Source of the DNA: Anastrepha obliqua
Lineage: Eukaryota > Arthropoda > Insecta > Diptera > Tephritidae
Direction of reading: 5' to 3'
NCBI RefSeq assembly: GCF_027943255.1
Contig: NC_072893.1
Span: 119,225,784-119,289,783 of the forward strand
DNA length: 64,000 nt
Part shown: positions 24,413-36,407 of the stretch, piece by piece
How the letters are laid out: each line of letters opens with the position of its first letter
How positions within the stretch are numbered: position 1 is the stretch's first letter
Notes under the pieces: model-generated
The model's input: only the letters and a program-made list of their open reading frames with translations
Databases searched by the model: none
Told to the model about the DNA's origin: nothing
Translations under genes and position numbers: made by a program

Positions 24413-24740
24413 CGGCCGCCGTAGCCGAATGGGTTGCTGTGCGACTACCATTCGGAATTCACAGAGAGAACGTCGGTTCGAATCTCGGTGAAAACACCAA
24501 AATTAAGAAAACCATTTTTCTAATAGCGGTCGCCCCTTGGCAGACAATGCCAAACCTCCGAGTGTATTTCTGCCATGAAAAAGCTCCTCACAAAAATATC
24601 TGCCGTTCGGAGTCGGTAGGTCCCTCCATTTGTGGAACACCATCAAGGCGCACACCACAAATAGGAGGAGGAGCTCGGCCAAACACCCAAAAAGGGTGTA
24701 CGCGCCAATTATATATATATTTATATATATATATATTCAT
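24413..24740 (+). mobile_element. tRNA-derived SINE, nearly full length
   Basis: The 5' tRNA-like head holds an internal RNA polymerase III promoter: A box TAGCCGAATGGGT (24422-24434) and B box GGTTCGAATCT (24475-24485). A central body follows (TCTAATAGCGGTCGCC, CCTCCGAGTGTATTTCTGCC, CCTCCATTTGTGGAAC). The 3' module is AGCTCGGCCAAA (24672-24683), a 17-nt spacer folding as ACACCC/GGGTGT, and CGCGCCAATTA (24701-24711), followed by a TA-rich tail. Compared with the 63.7-kb copy it lacks 10 nt in the body. It encodes no protein and would rely on a partner LINE for retrotransposition. The parent tRNA is not assigned. Confidence 0.9.
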
Positions 24741-26195
24741 ATAAAATATTCTTGATTATAACACATTTTTTGTGCACGCAAATCTTTTGTTCTTTATCGT
24801 TACTTCATTTCTTTGTCGTTATTAAAATAACACGTAAACGAATGCAAACACATAACTTTCCTTCCCTACTTCCAGCAATTATAGCAATAAACTTTCATTC
24901 TTCGTTTTCATTCCCTTTGCGCAACACTTACGCAAAACTTACTTCGTAATTAAAGACATGGATTTGAATAGCTTACAGCGAATTTTTCACTGCGCGTTAC
25001 TCTCCCCAATCATCACATTGCACAAAAGCTAAATTTCACAGTTGTTGTCAAGACAACGGGAGAACAGTTTCCATTCTTTGCTCAAAAATGCACCAAGAGT
25101 TAACGAATTTTACTACAGTTGGCATGACAATCCACCGAGTTTTCACAGTAAAAAACACAAGCACACACTATGGGTGTATACTCTCAATCCGAACATTCCC
25201 AAAAACAAATAAAGTAAACGTGCTTTAATGTTAGTGAAATTGATGAGATTACCCCGAAGGGCGCCGTCTTGCTTCTATGCATACTACGTAAAGCTAAAAG
25301 TCAGGAATTCATATCTGTGTGTAAAGGGAATAGAAGAGAAAGCTAACAAACAGTTTAGCTGCTTAACAACTTATACGTTTCTGTGTATGTGTAGGACAGC
25401 ATGGTGAGGTACATTGCATCATGTTTAACAGAATTGGACGTGTTAACGGAAATAACTGTTTTTGAAGTAGTTTAGAGTGTGATGGTAGTCAACGTGAATG
25501 TTGTGGGTGGCTGAGGGAGGCTATAGAGCGAGCCATGCAAAGCGAGAGGCAAACTGTGAGACATTTGATATACATGACTAGCTGCAGTTTACGTGCTTGT
25601 TGACAGCTGAGCTGTAGGTGATAGCACATACTTAGTTCTGAAAATCAAAGTGCTGTAATTAGATTTCTTAAAAGTTAAAAGTTTTGGAATGGAAGTGTCA
25701 TAAAAAGAGAAAATGTTGAAAGGCAGCAAATTTATTATATGAAATGCTTACTATTTTCGCAAGAATTTATTAAAATTAATTAAAAGACTTTAGAGGGGGA
25801 ATTAAAGCAGCAGAAAGGTATTATGAAGTTTTTGTTTGTCACATTCGCTGCAATAAAAAGCAATGCAATGCAGAGCAAATGTTGTGGAAAGAATTATTTG
25901 TATGTGGAACATAGATAGATGGGACACATATGGAAGAAGTGTAGCTAATTTATGCCTATTAACAACACTAACTATCTGCTTTATGAATGTTCTTCTTTTT
26001 CTAACTTCTATCATCGCATGTGCAACCCGATTTTGTTGCCAATCAATGGAAGAAAGCAAATGCCATAAGAGAGTGGCCAGGATTGAGGATAATTGGGCAG
26101 TTGGTTGAAGCAACACGAAGCAGAGACAAGTACCATAAAATTATATGTAATATTTTATAGTTTTGTTTAATGTAAAGAAGAAGAAATAATTATTT
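24741..26195. other. Intergenic DNA, no gene recognised
   Basis: AT-rich, with no motif-bearing frame. The 104-codon minus frame and its plus-strand shadow near 25802-26116 show no domain. Confidence 0.6.
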
Positions 26196-27290
26196 ATTGT
26201 GGAACATATGTGGAACGTAAGTGGAACGTACGCCTTTCGTTTGTCAAATAAATTTTTGATATAAATTTTATCATGATCATTAATTTCTCCTGTCGCAAAT
26301 GGTACATATAGCCTCCGCCCTCTAAATATAAACCTCCATGGAGCTATAATCGTATATTGTGAATCGTAAGTGGGACGCATATGTTATGTAAAGGGAACGG
26401 CGGCAAACAAAGTATTAGTTGCTGATATTAAAAACTACTCACAATGTTTTGTAAATATCCCGTTTGTGGGTCCTGAATTTGTTCTCAGTGGATATGAGAA
26501 AGGAGTGAGTCGTAAATATGTTTTCGCGTAAACATTTATTGTGGAACATATGTGGGACGTATGTGGAACGTAAGTTTTTTGTTTATAAACTAAGTTTTAA
26601 ATATAAACTTCGTCATCATAATCAATTTCTCTTGTCCCAAATGGAACATACGATCTCCGCCCCGGATTAATATACATTTTCGTGCTGCTATATATTGTGA
26701 ATCGTAAGTGGGGCGCATATTTTATGTAAAGGGAACGGCGGGAAACAAAGTATTAATTGCCAATATTAAACACTACTCACTATGTTTTGCAAATATCTCA
26801 CTTGTGGATCCTAAATGTGTTCTGCGCTGCAAGCTCAAACGATTTAACGCTGGAGTGGGTCGTAAGTATGTTTTATGTAAGAATTTATTGTGGAACATAT
26901 GTGGGACGTAAGTATTTTGTTTGTTAACTAAGGTTTAGATATAAATTTCATCATCATAATCAATTCCTCTTGTCCCAAATGGAACATACGATCTCCGCCC
27001 CCGATAAATATGAATTATCCTGCTGCCAATATTAAACACTATATTTTGTAAATATCTTGTGGATCCTGAATTTGTTCTCAGCTGGAACTTCAAACGATTC
27101 GAGACATGAGTGGGTCGTAAATATGTTTTCTGTAAGAATTTATAGAATTTATTGTGGAACATATGCGGGACGTATGTGGAACGTAAGTTGTTCGTTTATA
27201 AACTAAGTTTTAAATATAAATTTCATCTCCATCATGAATTCCTCTTGTCCCGAATGAAACCTAAGGCCTCCACCCCCTCTAAATACAAAT
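26196..27290. repeat. ~345-bp tandem satellite, four units
   Basis: Units begin at ATTGTGGAACATATG: 26196, 26538, 26887 and 27151, so spacings are 342, 349 and 264 (one deleted). Each unit has the GTGGGACGTATGTGGAACG head, then AACTAAGTTTTAAATATAAA, TCCCAAATGGAACATA-GATC with TCCGCCCC, and GTGAATCGTAAGTGG. Copies are visibly diverged but easily aligned. No coding content. Confidence 0.88.
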
Positions 27291-29130
27291 TTAGCTTTGA
27301 TTATTGATTTCCAACACTATGTACTGCAGTTGTTCATGCAAATTTCCTTAATTTTTTTTTGAACAGAATGCAAAACTCTCAAACATAAAACAAACAAAAA
27401 AATTAAAAAAAAAATAGCTGTGAAAGTTGAATATTAATGAGAGCATTGGACTGTAGGTATGAGTTTGTGTTTTATATTAAATTGGTTAGTGGACTACAAG
27501 TCAAATTATTAATTTTTTAAAGCTTGAAGTTGCAGCAAAAAATTCTTTTATTTCAATTTGAAAAATAATAATTAAATAACCAAACATAGTTACATCGAAA
27601 ATTTCACACTAAAACTTTAGTTCGTTAATATGAACTAATGTTTTATGCTACAGTGTGACAGTAGTTTGGGGCATTAGCACAGTTCTTTATTTCACAAGTG
27701 CGCTGCGCATTAATATGAATAAATTTTGGTTTGTATGTGTACATACATATACACACATACATAGAGCAGAATCACTTATCTCACTCAGTAGCAGCCACAG
27801 GGGCGGGTAGTGTGAGAAATTCTTGTTTAGCATTGCTCAATATAGAAGTAGTCGTGCAGTGGAAGTTTGTATTACTAGTAAGAGTACTGACAAATAGAAA
27901 CTTTGAAATAAATTACCGCCCATAAATATCAATATCTAGGTCGATGTAGCCATAATCTTGTATCTTAATAAAAATGGAGCAAATTGGTAAGCTACCGCGA
28001 TATGCAACCCATAACCTGAAATTTTGAATCAGTTTAGGCGAGTGCGTATCCAGCTGCTCTTATATGTACATACATATGACTTTATATTGATTGCTCGACA
28101 GCTTTGAAGTCAGTCTGACCGTTTGAAGCTAGTGGAAGAATATCAGTCCTAAATAAAGTTGAAGAAGAAGAAGAAGATATTCAGATAAAACCAATTGAAA
28201 AATGCTAAGTAAAAGGCTCCATTAATAATAGATGTGGAATGTATGTGGATTGTATGTGGAACTTATGTGGAACATAACTTTATATACTTTATTTTTATAA
28301 TATTATATAACATATTTGGAATGTTTTTGAAGTTTAAACCATTTCTTAAGTTCGAGCTTCGTACTACATTTATGAAAAAATACTACCAAACTATTTAATT
28401 TTTGCTTTCAATACCAACCAAGGTTCTGCTGTTAAGGTAGAAAATATGAGGCACATCACAATTGATACACATTCTCAGCTTAAGCCCTTTTCAAGGTTGT
28501 ATGTATGCGTCACATAATCGTTGTGCAAGTAAAATGTGGCATATTTACAGGCGCGAGGCTGTGTAAATTCAATGTAGCATATCGCAATTAAGCATTTAAT
28601 TTTATAGATATACTTTTCTTCGTGCTTGCGTGCTTTTTATTTGTTTTCACACGCAGCAATAATAGAATTAAATTTTTACCTGCCAACCCTTCTATGGTTT
28701 AGCGTATATTTCAAGAAAAGGTGGAGGTTTTTATTTTTTATGGCGCACGTAAGCAATGGCCTTGCAATTATTTGCATTGCTGTCAGATAATAAAAGTGAT
28801 TTCGTGTGAGAGGAGCTTACACACCTATATGAAATTATACATTAATCGTTTGCACACACACATGCGCGCCTGAATGCGTACATATGCAGCTAGATATTTG
28901 CATGACTCTCCTAGCCAAGGTTGAACGCATTTATTTTTATAGCTGAAATGGAGTGGTTACTAGATCGAGTGGTTACAAATTTAAATGTATGATAAAATGA
29001 AGAATTGAAATTGTGAAACGGCATACAAAATTGCGTTTTGGAACGTAATTTTTTTTTGTGTAAAAAAATAACATTCTCGCCGAATAACTGGATCCCATGT
29101 ACACTTCAGAACAAAATTATTCTAGCAGCA
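27291..29130. other. Intergenic DNA, no gene recognised
   Basis: Contains a (GAA)n run near 28151-28168 preceded by AATAAAG, which could be a LINE tail without recognisable coding. A further TATGTGGAAC cluster lies at 28233-28280. No protein or RNA gene seen. Confidence 0.55.
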
Positions 29131-29139
29131 AACGGAGAC

Positions 29140-30730
29140 GTATTGGTTACATAATCACTCCACAGGGTGTGGTCGAGTCCCCCCTTTATTGTTCCTAGCT
29201 TTAAACAGAATTTCATTGCGACCAAGCAGGTAGGCGGGTACTCAGTTGACGTCGTGATTCCATCAACAGCTTTACTTACTTCTTCCATTAGCAAAATGCT
29301 AGAAAGAGGTCTGGGGAAACTAAGTAGATGGCCTGCGAGTACTGGCCAAATGTTAGCCCAAGTACATCGCAACTAATATGGTCCACAACTAAAATCAATA
29401 TTCCTCAGTTTACTCTACCATCAACCAATGGGGTTCAAATTCTGTTGTCCCCTTCTCGCGACATATCTAGGAGTAGTGCTAGATCCGAAGCTTAACTGGA
29501 TTCACAATGTAGAAAAGCAGGTAGAAAAGGCTTATTTAGATTATTACGGGATGCCAGGAGAAACTGGGGTTTAAAGCCTTAACTCGCATTTTGGATGTAT
29601 ACCGCCATAGTAAGACCGATTATGTCACACGGAGCGTTGGTATGGTGGCCTGCATTCAACAAACCGTACAACGCTAAGCGCCTAACAAGCGTGCAATGAG
29701 CAGCCTGCGCAGGAATAAGTGGAGCTATGAAATCGTGTCCAGCAGAGGCACCTAATATCCTGCTCTACCTCTTGCCAATAGACATACAACTACAACTATA
29801 CATACAACTTACAATTCTAACAACAATGAATACCGCCTTTAGAATAAAAGAAGGTGGATTTTGGAATGTCAGGCTGTTGCGTCAAAGTGCTATTTTACAC
29901 AACCAAAGTCTAACTAGCAACTCATTAGGTTTTGCAACCGCTACCCTAGACTTTAGAATAGAGTTTAAGGTAAAGTTACCCACGCGAAAGGAGTTGGTAG
30001 TTAAATTTAGTAGTCAAGGAAGATACCACCGCACTTTACACCAATGGATACAAGATGAACTGCAGCGCTGACGCTGGTGTACATTCGAAAGACCTTGAAA
30101 CTTCCAAGTCTTTCCGTCGTCTGGCTAACTAAAATAGTATCTTTGAAGCAGAAGTTTTCGTGATAAGGGAAGCTTGCAGGGTAATTATAAACCATCCATA
30201 ACAACTATCGGAAGTATGTATTTTTGCACTTAGTCAAGCAGCCATCTTAGTTTTAAAGTCACCTATAACCAATCCAAAAATCTATAATCTATAATCTTAA
30301 TGCTATAACGCACACGACAGACATCACTATCATCTGGGTATCTGACCCTAGGAACATGGAAGACAACCAGAAAGCTGATGAACTGGCATAGGCTTTTCCA
30401 ATGCGTGCGCAAAAGTGAGATGTTCTCGCTATTCCAGAAATAGATCGTCGACAGATGGACTAACATCGATACCTGCAAAATAATTCAGCAAACGTGGCCC
30501 AATTTCAACAAATTTAGATCTCATGAATTCTTAAGAAAGCTGTGAGCAGACATATTCAGAATTGTGTCAACAATAACCGGCCACTAGGCTTTGGGAGATC
30601 ATGTTAGGAAGATGAGGAGGCCATACAACAATGTCCATCAAACAATTCGACGCAGAAATCAAGAAAATTCTAGGGAAACAGTCTTTCACTATCTGTAAGA
30701 GTGCTCGAGTCTAGGAGCTCTACGACATAG
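29140..30730 (+). pseudogene. RNase-H-bearing LINE: RT C-terminus and RNase H remains
   Basis: Order on the plus strand: GGYSVDVVIPSTALLTSSIS at about 29230-29290 (palm block, YADD lost), KMLERGLGKLSRW, then YLGVVLDPKLNWIHNVEKQ near 29470. Next come TAIVRP and ALVWWPAFNKPYNAKRL near 29630, GAMKSCPAEAPNILLYLLP near 29720, and RNase H with FEAEVFVIREACRVI near 30140 and SQAAILVLKSPITN near 30235. Further on are WVSDPRNMEDNQKADELA near 30340 and a decayed tail. Many stops and frame changes. The element is truncated 5' of the palm. Confidence 0.75.
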
Positions 30731-31239
30731 AATGCTGGGGCAATTATCGATGATTAATTTGAAAGAAATTGTAGAAAAGAAAATCGATGACATAGGCAGA
30801 TTCATAGATGGTTTGATTCATAAAAGCAAGGGTTTTACAAGTGGTGTATCAAAATGGCATCTTTTGTGCTAATTGGGTCTGGGCTGTGTCACTCGGACAG
30901 CACCTCCACCACCACCTCTAACATTCTCACCCCTCCATTGCATATACCTATGTATCATGTACCATCGCTACCGGGAAGTGCTTCATAAAGTGAGTTTGCG
31001 ATGATAACTTGTTTTAAATTTGAAAAATCTGTATCTGCTGATAATCGTCTGTGAAAGCCTAAGAAGCTCCTTCGAACGTCGCCGATTCATACATGCCTAG
31101 ATTTGTTGAGCGGACTAAAAGTCCACCTATGTGAAGAACAGATCATAGATAACTAAGGGCTCTCACGCTCTCTTTGTATGGAAAAGTTGCCTTCAGGGTA
31201 ATATGAATAGCCAGTTAATTAGCCCTATAAGCTGTTATG
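30731..31239. other. Intergenic DNA, no feature recognised
   Basis: Lies between two LINE fragments of opposite orientation. I see no conserved block; it may be degraded LINE 3' sequence. Confidence 0.45.
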
Positions 31240-32290
31240 GAAACACCAAAAAGTGGAGCTCAAAGGCACCTTCTTCTCCATGCGTCATGCGTCAGTAATT
31301 TGTGGTTCCACAGCCCGTATGCGAGTAAACAATTGTCATCGGTATTTGAAGAATCTGTTGTTATCTGCCATTCAGTTGGTGTTCCTTGCTAAAAGCAGCG
31401 CTCAAGATGTCTTTGATGACAAAAAGAAAGAAAATTGGTGAGAGGATGCAGCCTTGTCGTATATCAGTAAGTACGGGAAAATAGTCTGACAGTTTTCCTT
31501 TATGAAGGACGTAGCAACTTGCGTCACTGTAGCTCTCCCTTATAAATGCAATAAGTTTTTCAGAGATACCTCTTCTCCTCAGATGGTCTTCTGCTCGATA
31601 ATGTCAAAGGCGTTTTCGAGGTCGATCAACAGATCTTCTGTTTATTGTTTATTATGCGTAGGTTAGACTTAAATTCACCACATTGCTCTATGATAATTCT
31701 GAGGATGTTTATTTGGTCAGCACAGGAGGAGAAGAAAACTGGCCTGTTAGGAGTTAATAGTTGCTTTCGGGTGGTGTTTTAGCTGGTTGAGAATTATACG
31801 AGGGATAAGTTTAGCTACTGCGAGGAGCACACAAATGCCTCTCCAATTGGTATCGTTTTTAAGGTCACTTTTTTTTTTTGCTAGCTTTACTATAATTCCT
31901 TCTTCTCATTCTCGCGGTAAAGATTCTTGTTCCCAGGCAGCTGTTATAATGCGAGATAGAATTTCCGCGGAGAGGGCGAACCATTTTTGTAGAGTTTAGT
32001 AGGTATACCAGCTATGCTGGCAGCCTTGCCATTCGCTCATTATTTCATTGCAGCAGAGATTTCAGCCAGATTTGGTGGTGATGTTTCTATGAGCGAATTT
32101 ATTTCGATATTATCGTTGCAAACGGCGGGCTGATCGGTTGAGAAATCAAGTACATTCTTGAGTACTGCCAAGAAATGCTCCCCGTGTGGAGTTACTTGCC
32201 TCGCTTCGGACGCGTCCTCAGATTGTCGGATAGGGGAAAGCTCGGTGGTTATGCAGGATAGGTGGGAAATGAAATACATTAACAGATAGT
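31240..32290 (-). pseudogene. RTE-like LINE, RT fragment
   Basis: Reading downward on the minus strand: a spacer frame to EISAAMK (32279-32040), then NWRGICVLLAVAKLIPRII near 31840 and QASF near 31740. Then LLIDLENAFDIIEQKTI near 31630 (RT block with the first palm Asp), SEKLIAFIRESYSDAS near 31555 and LTDIRQGCILSPIFF near 31450. Weak continuation reaches about 31250. The IRQGCILSPI block is the RTE-like pattern shared with 54.1-55.1 and 60.7-61.8 kb. Stops and frameshifts throughout; no terminal features found. Confidence 0.75.
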
Positions 32291-34440
32291 ATCGCTATTA
32301 CTAAGCTAAGGCAGGCGAGCTAGCAGCCTATTTGTCCGAAACTCTCATTCACACGAATCACCAAATTTGCTGCCTTGAAAGATTTGAAAGCTTCTCTAAA
32401 AATACGAAATGGTGCCATGCGAACTTACTCTGAGCAGCTGTTGTTGTACAAGGTATACAGCGATTCCGTCACCAGTAGCTCTTGTCTGCCTATGCAGCTT
32501 TTAATACACATCCTCCTAATTGCTTGCTACAAAATATATTAAGTGATGACTGTCTAGCTGAGCTCCACTATCCGTCCATGACTGGCGCGCTCGACGCTAA
32601 TAAAATTTCACTACATTTTCTGGTAGCGTCGCTCTAACTCAATTAAAAGGACTCCCGCTGTCATAAACAGTAGTCGCTTCTTTCATTGCTACGCGCGCTC
32701 AACAATTACCGTTTACCGCGCCAGCGTATTAAGTGTACCGCAATCAAATCAGCGAGCACTACAAATCGTTAAAGGACCGCCATAGTGATGGGCAAGCAAG
32801 TAATCATGTCGAGCGCTGGAATGCAGTTTATCGCCGCCCGTATGTAGCAATGTGGCCGACCATTTTCAACTAAGTGTAGCGATAGTGAAATAATGCAATG
32901 ACTATAGGAGGGCAGGCTATGGCGCTGTAGTGAGAAATATAGCGATACCGAATAAAGCATTTCAGCGGGCGTGAGCGGCTTCATCCAGCGCCTTCTTGCA
33001 GAGCTGCAGTAACGTCGGTGTTCTTGTTGTCGTTTGTGTCGTTAGCGTTCATTGCGTACGGCCGTTAACGTTAACGTTTTACAAGGCTGTTAACAAGCGA
33101 CAAAGCAGGCCACAGTAATCCATTCTGGTTGGCCGACCATCAACACGTTGACGTAGTCGCGTCGCGTAGCAAGCCGCTGGGAAAGCAGTCACGAAATGAA
33201 TGCGGCTCGCGGATAAACATCGACCGCAGTAATTCTTGCACAAATTACCGCGCAATAGCCAGTCATTCGACCAAACAATCAACCAACCGTCCAAGCAATG
33301 TGGCGGCCGCAGCAGCAGCAGCCGCTAACCAACCAAACAACTATTTGGGGTAAAGCGCGCAATCAAAACTCATACACACTCACACACACTCACACAAACT
33401 CGCATATAATCACATATATACGAGTATATCCACATAAATTGTGGTGGTACGCCACAAGCTGGGTTCGCCTTCATGGGCGTTGATAATTGTACATAATAAT
33501 TGGATCAGCATTGCAGCTGTGGCTGTGTCTGTCTCGAGGCTATGAACCGCTAGCAAGCAGCACAAATATCATCAGCAAACTCACTGCCAAGCACAGAAAA
33601 TCGAGTGAACGAAGTAAGCTGGTAGTGAAAGTAAGCGCAGCACACATTTATATAAAAACAAATGCATACATACATACATACATACATACATACATACATA
33701 CTTGCATACCCATGTACATACCTTCATGGACGTATGCTGTGAGTTGTATGCACACCCACTCGCCGCTTACTAACATTAACCTAAATATCCGCTGTATGGC
33801 TGTTAGAAGCGAATTGAAGTTTGTAGCTCAATAGCCATGAACACTAATGGATGAACTTGGCGCAGCCACCGCATCTCATTCGCTCTGTTTACGAGTATAT
33901 GTGGTCGTTTCATTTTTATGGCAAATTGCAAATTGAGATTTTATGACAATTTAATTAAAGAAAAATGGTCAAGTAAAACTATGAGCCATGGCGGAACTAA
34001 GCAAACAAGTCGATCGTGGAGACTGTGGAGAATAATTGAATGCCTTCCCCCGTTGAAACGTTTGCGTACCCTGGTAGGCAGGTTGTGGAAAGTGCAGAAA
34101 TGGTGTGCACGTTGAACTTCGTTTGGAAGTAAGCTTTCTAAATTGGCGAAAGAAAGCGATAAAATGCGCAGATGCAAATTGAAGCGTAGACTATAAAAAC
34201 TTGAAGCTCCCTCGACGGCGAGTTAGTTTGCGGTATGGAAATTTCAAAAAGTAGTTAGTAGCGTTGAAGGAACGCATGGCACATTTACAAATAGAGCTAT
34301 AAAATTATAGGTGGCTAAAAGGCTTTTAGGTAGTAAAATGCTAAATGAAAAATGTACCATAGTTATAAAAGTGGTCTCGTATATTTCCTGTTTCGAGAAA
34401 TTTAATGAATTGCATTTGAATAAATTAAAAAATATTTTTA
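32291..34440. other. Intergenic DNA, locally GC-rich, possible host 5' exon
   Basis: The part from about 32560 to 33355 is more GC-rich than the surroundings and unlike the TEs. It ends in a (GCA)n run (33310-33330) followed by TTTGGGGTAAAG, a fair splice-donor match. The 74-codon frame 33129-33353 ends in a poly-Ala run and has no domain. CA microsatellite lies at 33374-33398. No gene can be asserted. Confidence 0.4.
33663..33702. repeat. (CATA)n microsatellite
   Basis: Uninterrupted ATAC/CATA tetranucleotide run of about ten units. Confidence 0.95.
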
Positions 34441-34444
34441 CATT

Positions 34445-34962
34445 ATGCGCCCAACGAGCGATAAACGTACGGACTATTCACTTTGGAAGGCAACTAAAAC
34501 CTTGAAAAGGCCTACTATGCATTCCCCACCAATAAAAAATTATGATGGCAGCTGCACCAAATCTAACGAACAAAAAGCTGAGAGATTTGCTGAATATCTT
34601 CAAAACATTTTTCATTCTAACGAAGGAGATGAGTTAGAAAATATACCTCATCCTATTCGACAAAAAATCGATAAAATCCCCTTGACTTCCTTTAAAGAGG
34701 TAAAGGACACTATTAAAAATAAAATAGATAGAAAAAAGCACCCGGTTATGACCTTGTAACAGGGAAAATATTAACAGAATTGCCCAATAATGCTATTGTC
34801 AAATTTACACATTTGATTAATGCTGCATTTCGTTTAGAATATGTACCGCAACAATGGAAAATAGCGGAAGTTATTATGCTTCCGAAACCAGGAAAGCCAC
34901 CACGACATTATACCGACCAATATCGTTGTTACCAATTTTATCTAAGCTTTTTGAAAAAAGAG
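34445..34962 (+). pseudogene. Jockey-clade LINE, N-terminal RT part
   Basis: Reads DYSLWKATKTLKRP near 34470, then PPIKNYDGSCTKSNEQKAER, FAEYLQNIFHSNE and, after a frameshift near 34758, LPNNAIVKFTHLINAAFR and WKIAEVIMLPKPGKPP near 34855-34900. This is the segment from the end of the linker into the first RT blocks of Jockey/X-type elements. It stops dead at about 34962. The matching C-terminus reappears at 37148, so the two pieces probably belong to one copy. The endonuclease is missing. Confidence 0.85.
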
Positions 34963-35684
34963 GTTGTCTGTAAAGTCGGTTTACTGACGATAGTTTAACG
35001 TGACAACGTCATAAGAAAATATTGATGGAATGGTTGCAATTTTCAAAACAAAATTTTAATTTTATTTGTTTGATAGATATTTTGTATGGATATAGAGGAG
35101 GAGGTAAATGGAATTGTAATGGAATAGGTCAAGTTACATTTACACAAACGTGAAAAATGAGGAAACATTTATCAAATTCATGAAAGATATGTTCAATTTC
35201 GATTGTGCATCAGACGTTAATAAGTCAACAACACTAAGAGGCACCATCATCGATTTGCCTTCTTCAAGACACTTTACACTCGAAACACTCCCTTTCATTT
35301 CCTACTTTTTCTATCATCGTCCTATTCTCAACAGAGAAATGGTTCATTACCATGCACACAGGAAGAAGGCATATGCAAATACAAGTATGTGAATTTATAT
35401 ACAAATGCGCATATACATACATATACATACATATATATGCTCACTCAAGTAGGACAGAGCCATATGTCGAACGTTGCCGAACGCGGGGGCCGATTGTGCT
35501 CTTTGTCGTTCGTTCCGCGCTCTCGCTTGCAGTTCAAGCACATTAGCTTACATTTGCTTGCGTACGGAATAGATTCGTATATTTGATATGTCCATATGAC
35601 TTGTATGCATCTTTGCCTATGGATTTGTTCTTTTTGAAAACTGCGCGAAATTCTATATGTATATGCATGTTTATATACATACTA
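34963..35684. other. Insertion inside the Jockey copy, with endonuclease-like scrap
   Basis: Begins GAGGTTGTCTGTAAAGTCGG and contains a degraded frame at 35150-35340: FIKFMKDMFNFDCASDVNKS and, further on, FISYFFYHRPIL. That pattern resembles the C-terminal part of exonuclease-endonuclease-phosphatase domains carried by Helentron/PIF1-type elements. A TACATA microsatellite lies at 35400-35440. The element class is a guess. Confidence 0.4.
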
Positions 35685-35857
35685 GCAAACCCGGCCCCCT
35701 TCGCTGGGCACACTAAAATAGAATAGATATGGTTTAGAATAAAAATATATGGTTTTCATATTATTTATTTCTTTATTCTTTATTCAAGCGCTTTGGCATA
35801 AACAATATTTTTTGTTTTTCTATTTGTTTTTGCGTAAATATAAAATATAAATTGAAA

Positions 35858-35937
35858 ATCAGGAAAAAAGAAGATTGTTTTTAAATTTCAAATCAACGCA
35901 TATGAATAACTAAGAAACAATCGTCTTTTTTCCTGAT
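35858..35937. repeat. 23-bp inverted repeat with 34-nt loop
   Basis: Arms 35858-35880 and 35915-35937 pair at 22 of 23 positions, with core ATCAGGAAAAAAGA. It could form a hairpin or be part of a small element. Function unknown. Confidence 0.8.
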
Positions 35938-36407
35938 CATCCACGAATTTTTCGTTTCAATTTATATGTTTTATTAAGCATTGGAGCTTTTTTAACCATT
36001 ATCCATTTATGTTTTTCAAAAAAAAAAAACGAAAAAAATTGTTTTTTCCACGAACACATAATTTCATTCGGATTTCACATTAAATTCTCAAATTTCGTAA
36101 GAAATTATTCACTGTTCCAAAATCCACTTAAAAAAAATTCACAAACAATTTTTACATGTTGCACTTACGTTTTTTCCTTATGGCATCCAAATCAGAAAGA
36201 AATGTTGACACATTGTAACTCACACTGTCAATTTGACAGTTCAGTTCCGCCCCAAGCGTTAAAAAAGTAAGCGACATTATGGCTGGTTCAAAAGAACGCT
36301 GTACGCGTTGCCACTGCTCCGAATTACAACCAAACTTTACGAAACCCATTTTCAATACTTACTTAACAATGTGCGTAAGTTTGGTTTAATTCGGTGCAAA
36401 GACACGG

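Noticed and set aside
24413..24490. tRNA gene
   Set aside because: A and B boxes are present, but there is no closing acceptor stem and the sequence runs into a repeated SINE body and tail.
33129..33353. Host protein with poly-Ala run
   Set aside because: Only 74 codons, no domain, composition from a GCA repeat. Kept only as a weak exon hint.
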